NCBI RefSeq assembly: GCF_018603905.1
Contig: NZ_JAHFZZ010000007.1
Location: 499,376 to 563,375 of the forward strand
Direction: 5' to 3'
From: Nonomuraea sp. NEAU-A123
GTDB lineage: Bacteria; Actinomycetota; Actinomycetes; Streptosporangiales; Streptosporangiaceae
DNA: 64,000 nucleotides
The position numbers and the translations under genes were made by a program. Of this stretch, positions 61,199 to 64,000 are shown piece by piece. Each line of letters starts with the position of its first letter. Position 1 is the first letter of the stretch. The notes under the pieces were generated by a model. That model worked only from the letters and a program-made list of their open reading frames with translations. It ran no database searches and was not told where the DNA came from.

Positions 61199-61324
61199 CT
61201 CACCCCCCAGATCGTTAACCGCTGCTTCACGATCCTTCCACAGGGCCGCGTTGATCGGCCCCTCGCGCCAGACGAAAGTGGTCCGCACCAGCCACCTCCT
61301 CTCTGAACCGCATGGGAGCAAGCC

Positions 61325-61834
61325 ATGTACGTCACCGCTGAACGTGCCCTCTCCGCCCTGCCGAACGACGCGAACGCCCTCGTCCAAGAACTGCGGGACC
61401 GCGCCGAGATCCTGGACGCGCTGTACCGTTTCGGCCTGGGCCAAGACCTCAAGGACAAGGCCCTGTTCGCCTCCGCCTTCGCCGCCGAAGCGGAACTCGA
61501 CTTCCGCCCCGCCGCCGCCAAGTGGGGCGGCCGGCCACCGGTGATGTCCGGACGGGACACGATCACCGACACCATCCTGGCGATGTTCACCGGCCGGGTG
61601 GACACCACCCACCAGGTCACCAACCCCCGCATCACCATAAACGGGGACACTGCGCGGCTGACCGCCCTGGTGGAGGCCCAGCATCTGCTCGCCGCCGACC
61701 ACGCCGTCTTCGCCCTGCTGAAGAACCCCTACGAGGCCGATCTGGTCCGCGACGACGACCGCTGGGTCATCCGCCGCCTGCGCATCGACAACGCCTGGTA
61801 CACCGGCGACCCCACCGCGATCTTCGGCGCCTGA
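61325..61834 (+). CDS. SnoaL/NTF2-like protein
   Basis: 169 residues with an NTF2-like cone fold: a long N-terminal helix (ANALVQELRDRAEILDALYR), the FGLGQDLKDKALFASAF segment typical of SnoaL-like 4 proteins, and curved strands ending WVIRRLRIDNAWYTGDP. Such domains serve as cyclases, isomerases or dehydratases for small ketones or aromatics. It precedes the FAD oxidase gene by 32 bases, probably co-transcribed, and is divergent from the LysR regulator. Confidence 0.85.
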   Translation: MYVTAERALSALPNDANALVQELRDRAEILDALYRFGLGQDLKDKALFASAFAAEAELDFRPAAAKWGGRPPVMSGRDTITDTILAMFTGRVDTTHQVTNPRITINGDTARLTALVEAQHLLAADHAVFALLKNPYEADLVRDDDRWVIRRLRIDNAWYTGDPTAIFGA

Positions 61835-61866
61835 CGAGCACCCCTGCCACCGAGTTCGGAGGAAAA

Positions 61867-63174
61867 ATGAGCAACAAGCTGAACGACCTGCGCGCTCTCG
61901 TCCGAGGACGCATCCTGCTCCCCGGAGACGACGGCTTCGACCAGGCCCGGCGCCCCTGGAACCTGGCCATCGAACAGTCGGTTCCCGCCGTGGTGGAAGT
62001 GGCCGACGCCGACGACGTCGCGGCCGTGGTCCGCTATGCCCATGCCCGCGGCCTGGCCGTTGCGACCCAGCCCAACGGCCACGGCGCCACCCCGGACCTC
62101 GACGGCGCCATCCTGCTGCGCACCCGGCGGCTGAACACCCTGGAGATCGACCCCGCCGCCCGGCATGCCCGCATCGGCGCGGGCCTGTCCTCGGGCAGCC
62201 TCCAAGCCGCCGCCGCGCCGCATGGCCTGACCGGCCTGCCCGGCAGTTCCCCGGTCGTCAGCGTCGCCGGCGTCGCCCTCGGCGGCGGACTGAGCTGGTT
62301 CGGCCGCAAACACGGCTGGGTCGCCGACCACGTCACCACCTTCGACATCGTGGACGCCGAAGGCCGGCAGCGACGGCTCACCGCCGACACCGACCCCGAC
62401 CTGTTCTGGGCCCTGCGCGGCGGTGGCGGCTCCTTCGCCATCGTCACCGCCCTCGAACTCGCCCTCCACCCCGCTCCGCACCTGTACGGAGGGCGCATGT
62501 CATGGGCCGCCCAGCACGCCCCGGACGTGATGGACGCCTACCGCCGGATCACCGCCACCGCCCCCGACGACCTCACCCTCTGGCTGGACCTGCTGCACTT
62601 CCCCGGCTCCGCACCCATGATCACCATCGACGCCACCTATCTCGGCCACGCCGCCACGGCCCGCGCCCTGCTCAGCCCCCTGGACCACCTGCCCCACCCC
62701 CTCACCGACAGCAGACGTCCCATGACGGTCACCGAACTCAGCACCATCACTGCCGAACCCACCGACCCCGGCGCGGGCTCCTCACGTGGCGAACTGCTCA
62801 CCGACCTGGATGACCGGGTGGCGAAGACCCTGCTGGCCGACCCCATCGCCCCGCTGATGAGCGTGCAGATACGCCACCTCGGCGGTGCTTTCGCCCTCCC
62901 CTCCGAGACTCCCCATGGCCCGCTGACCGAGCCCTACGCGCTCTACCTGTTCGGCGTCCCAACCGACCCGGCGACCGCGGCGGCCGTCACCGCCAGACAA
63001 CGCGCACTCACCGACGCCCTACCCGTCAGCGGACGCAAACCCTTCACCTTCCTCAGCCCAGGCGAGACACCGGCCGACGCCTTCACGCCTGCCGCATTGG
63101 ATCGCCTGCGCGACCTCAAACGCCACCACGACCCGTACAACACCCTCCGTGCCAACTTCCCCATCCTCAGCTGA
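61867..63174 (+). CDS. FAD-linked oxidase (berberine-bridge type)
   Basis: 435 residues from ATG 61867 (ggagg). A PCMH/VAO FAD domain: IEQSVPAVVEVADADDVAAV, the FAD-attachment region TQPNGHGATP with His72 as likely covalent ligand, LGGGLSWFGRKHGWVADHV, and the C-terminal BBE motif HHDPYNTLRANFP. The second covalent Cys of bicovalent enzymes is not seen in the usual place. No signal peptide. Probably oxidises an alcohol or aromatic handed over from the SnoaL-like partner. Substrate unknown. Confidence 0.9.
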   Translation: MSNKLNDLRALVRGRILLPGDDGFDQARRPWNLAIEQSVPAVVEVADADDVAAVVRYAHARGLAVATQPNGHGATPDLDGAILLRTRRLNTLEIDPAARHARIGAGLSSGSLQAAAAPHGLTGLPGSSPVVSVAGVALGGGLSWFGRKHGWVADHVTTFDIVDAEGRQRRLTADTDPDLFWALRGGGGSFAIVTALELALHPAPHLYGGRMSWAAQHAPDVMDAYRRITATAPDDLTLWLDLLHFPGSAPMITIDATYLGHAATARALLSPLDHLPHPLTDSRRPMTVTELSTITAEPTDPGAGSSRGELLTDLDDRVAKTLLADPIAPLMSVQIRHLGGAFALPSETPHGPLTEPYALYLFGVPTDPATAAAVTARQRALTDALPVSGRKPFTFLSPGETPADAFTPAALDRLRDLKRHHDPYNTLRANFPILS

Positions 63175-63332
63175 ACGCATCCATCCATCCTCCGTCTCCA
63201 GCAAGACGCCATCGACACCCTCAGCACCACCCTCGACGAACCGCCAAGCACCAAGCGGCGACGGCCTCCATCCGCCGACGTTGCCCACTTCTCTCCTACG
63301 GCATCAGCGGCTTGAACGCACCTTCGGCAATT

Positions 63333-63402
63333 TGCCCGCGGGCACAACGGCTGACGACATCGCCGAAGTGACCGCCCACCGCGTCGTCGTCGGCACCGAC
63401 AC
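63333..63402 (+). repeat. 70-bp copy of part of the secreted-protein gene
   Basis: Matches 56383-56452 at 66 of 70 bases and in frame encodes LPAGTTADDIAEVTAHRVVV. No surrounding homology on either side. It lies in a 470-base stretch (63175-63645) with no other supported gene, so it is a remnant of a relative of the protein at 55179 rather than a gene. Confidence 0.8.
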
Positions 63403-63645
63403 GCCAGTAACGGGCGGTCGTTTTGGCGCTCTAGGCATAATATGGCCGTCCTTTAAGATGCTTTCGGCACAGTGATTCGCTGCGGAGATCTCGGCTAAGA
63501 GCACGTCTTGACCGTCTCGATCACCGAATATACGCTGCATCCAAATTATGGCCCGCCTTTATCATCTCTTCGGCCGTCACTAAGGATGTGGTGTCGATGG
63601 CTGCCAGCCCGGAGACTGGGGCAGCGGTGCCATACGCCGTACCGG

Positions 63646-64000
63646 ATGTTCCTGCTGCCCCCGACGTTCGCGGGCGTGCTACGTGAGGTGGTGGACGCGG
63701 CCCGCACTGACGGCCGCCACGAGCTGCGGGACTGCTGGCATGTCGTGCTCCCCACCGCCCGCCCCACGCTGGCGATCCTCGCCAGCTTCGGCTTCATCTC
63801 GGTCCGGAACAACCTCGTCTGACCCTTAGTGGTGCTGAACGACTCCTCGAAGTACCCGATCGCGCTCGGGGTCGCCTGCCTGTGCCGGGATCACCGGCAC
63901 AGATGTCCGCACGCTCGCCGCCGGGACGATCATCTGGATCATCCGGTCGTGGTCATCCCCATGCTCATGCAACGTCACGTCCTCGAAGGCACGCGCGGCG
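63646..64000 (+). pseudogene. decayed sugar ABC transporter permease (MalG-type), runs off the window
   Basis: The frame gives MFLLPPTFAGVLREVVDAAR, then TDGRHELRDCWHVVLPTARP, the EAA-loop that contacts the ATPase in carbohydrate permeases, and ILASFGFISVRNNLV. A TGA at 63820 replaces the conserved Trp of NDFVWPL, after which PLVVLNDSSKYPIALGVA continues in frame. Frameshifts then scatter TLAAGTIIWII and VIPMLMQRHVLEGTR between frames. The 5' half is missing. Clearly non-functional. Confidence 0.75.

Noticed and set aside
1..64000. rRNA, tRNA, CRISPR arrays and riboswitches
   Set aside because: I looked for cloverleaf-like segments, repeat-spacer patterns and conserved riboswitch cores and saw none I could support. 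A tRNAscan or Rfam search would settle it.

Overview
The window is high-GC actinomycete chromosome with strong GC bias at third codon positions and frequent GTG or TTG starts. F420-dependent NADP reductase (NpdG), a mycothiol/DinB-type protein, DUF4429, DUF2786, HXXEE and LAL-type proteins, and remnants of actinomycete insertion sequences together suggest Streptosporangiales (for example a Nonomuraea-like genus). That placement is inference from gene content. I saw no rRNA, tRNA or CRISPR.

Layout. 0-4.1 kb: an MFS pump with a divergent LysR regulator, then a scar made of a decapitated sensor kinase, a PIN-domain toxin and a broken antitoxin. 4.1-24.7 kb: a nitrogen-centred core with glnE (GS adenylyltransferase) and a GlnA2-type glutamine synthetase. 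Between them are an HXXEE membrane protein with a palindromic operator, a triple-repeat secreted protein, a glutamine amidotransferase, a large receptor-like Ser/Thr kinase with a beta-propeller, hydrolases, and a large PcfJ-like protein. Divergent from glnA2, across a perfect GlnR-type box, lies a translationally coupled EF-hand protein/terpene synthase pair, the most interesting unit of the window. 24.7-36.6 kb: a DUF5937/ArsR regulator with an MFS pump, nadE, a secreted beta-helix/cupredoxin operon whose third gene is truncated, a TetR-controlled DHA2 pump, another MFS pump and panB. 36.7-50.5 kb: a compact LuxR-ATPase regulator, a subtilase, threonine dehydratase-like and cystathionine-lyase-like PLP enzymes facing a MocR regulator, an ABC transporter/two-component operon, npdG and a very large M14 carboxypeptidase.

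50.5-55.2 kb is a decay zone. It holds two complementary halves of one IS family in opposite orientation, a frameshifted nitronate monooxygenase tail, an IstB fragment and, between them, intact DUF2786 and DUF4429 genes. 55.2-64 kb is accessory: a secreted protein (70 bp of which recurs near the right edge), small membrane proteins, an HD-domain Tat protein with a GlxA-type regulator, a DUF5946 protein, a LysR/SnoaL/FAD-oxidase module and a decayed sugar ABC permease running off the window.

Working picture: glnE and glnA2 tie the left half to nitrogen control, nadE and panB are housekeeping cofactor genes, and most other units are regulator plus effector modules. Start sites were moved inward from the longest reading frame wherever a ribosome-binding site, signal peptide or family alignment supported it.
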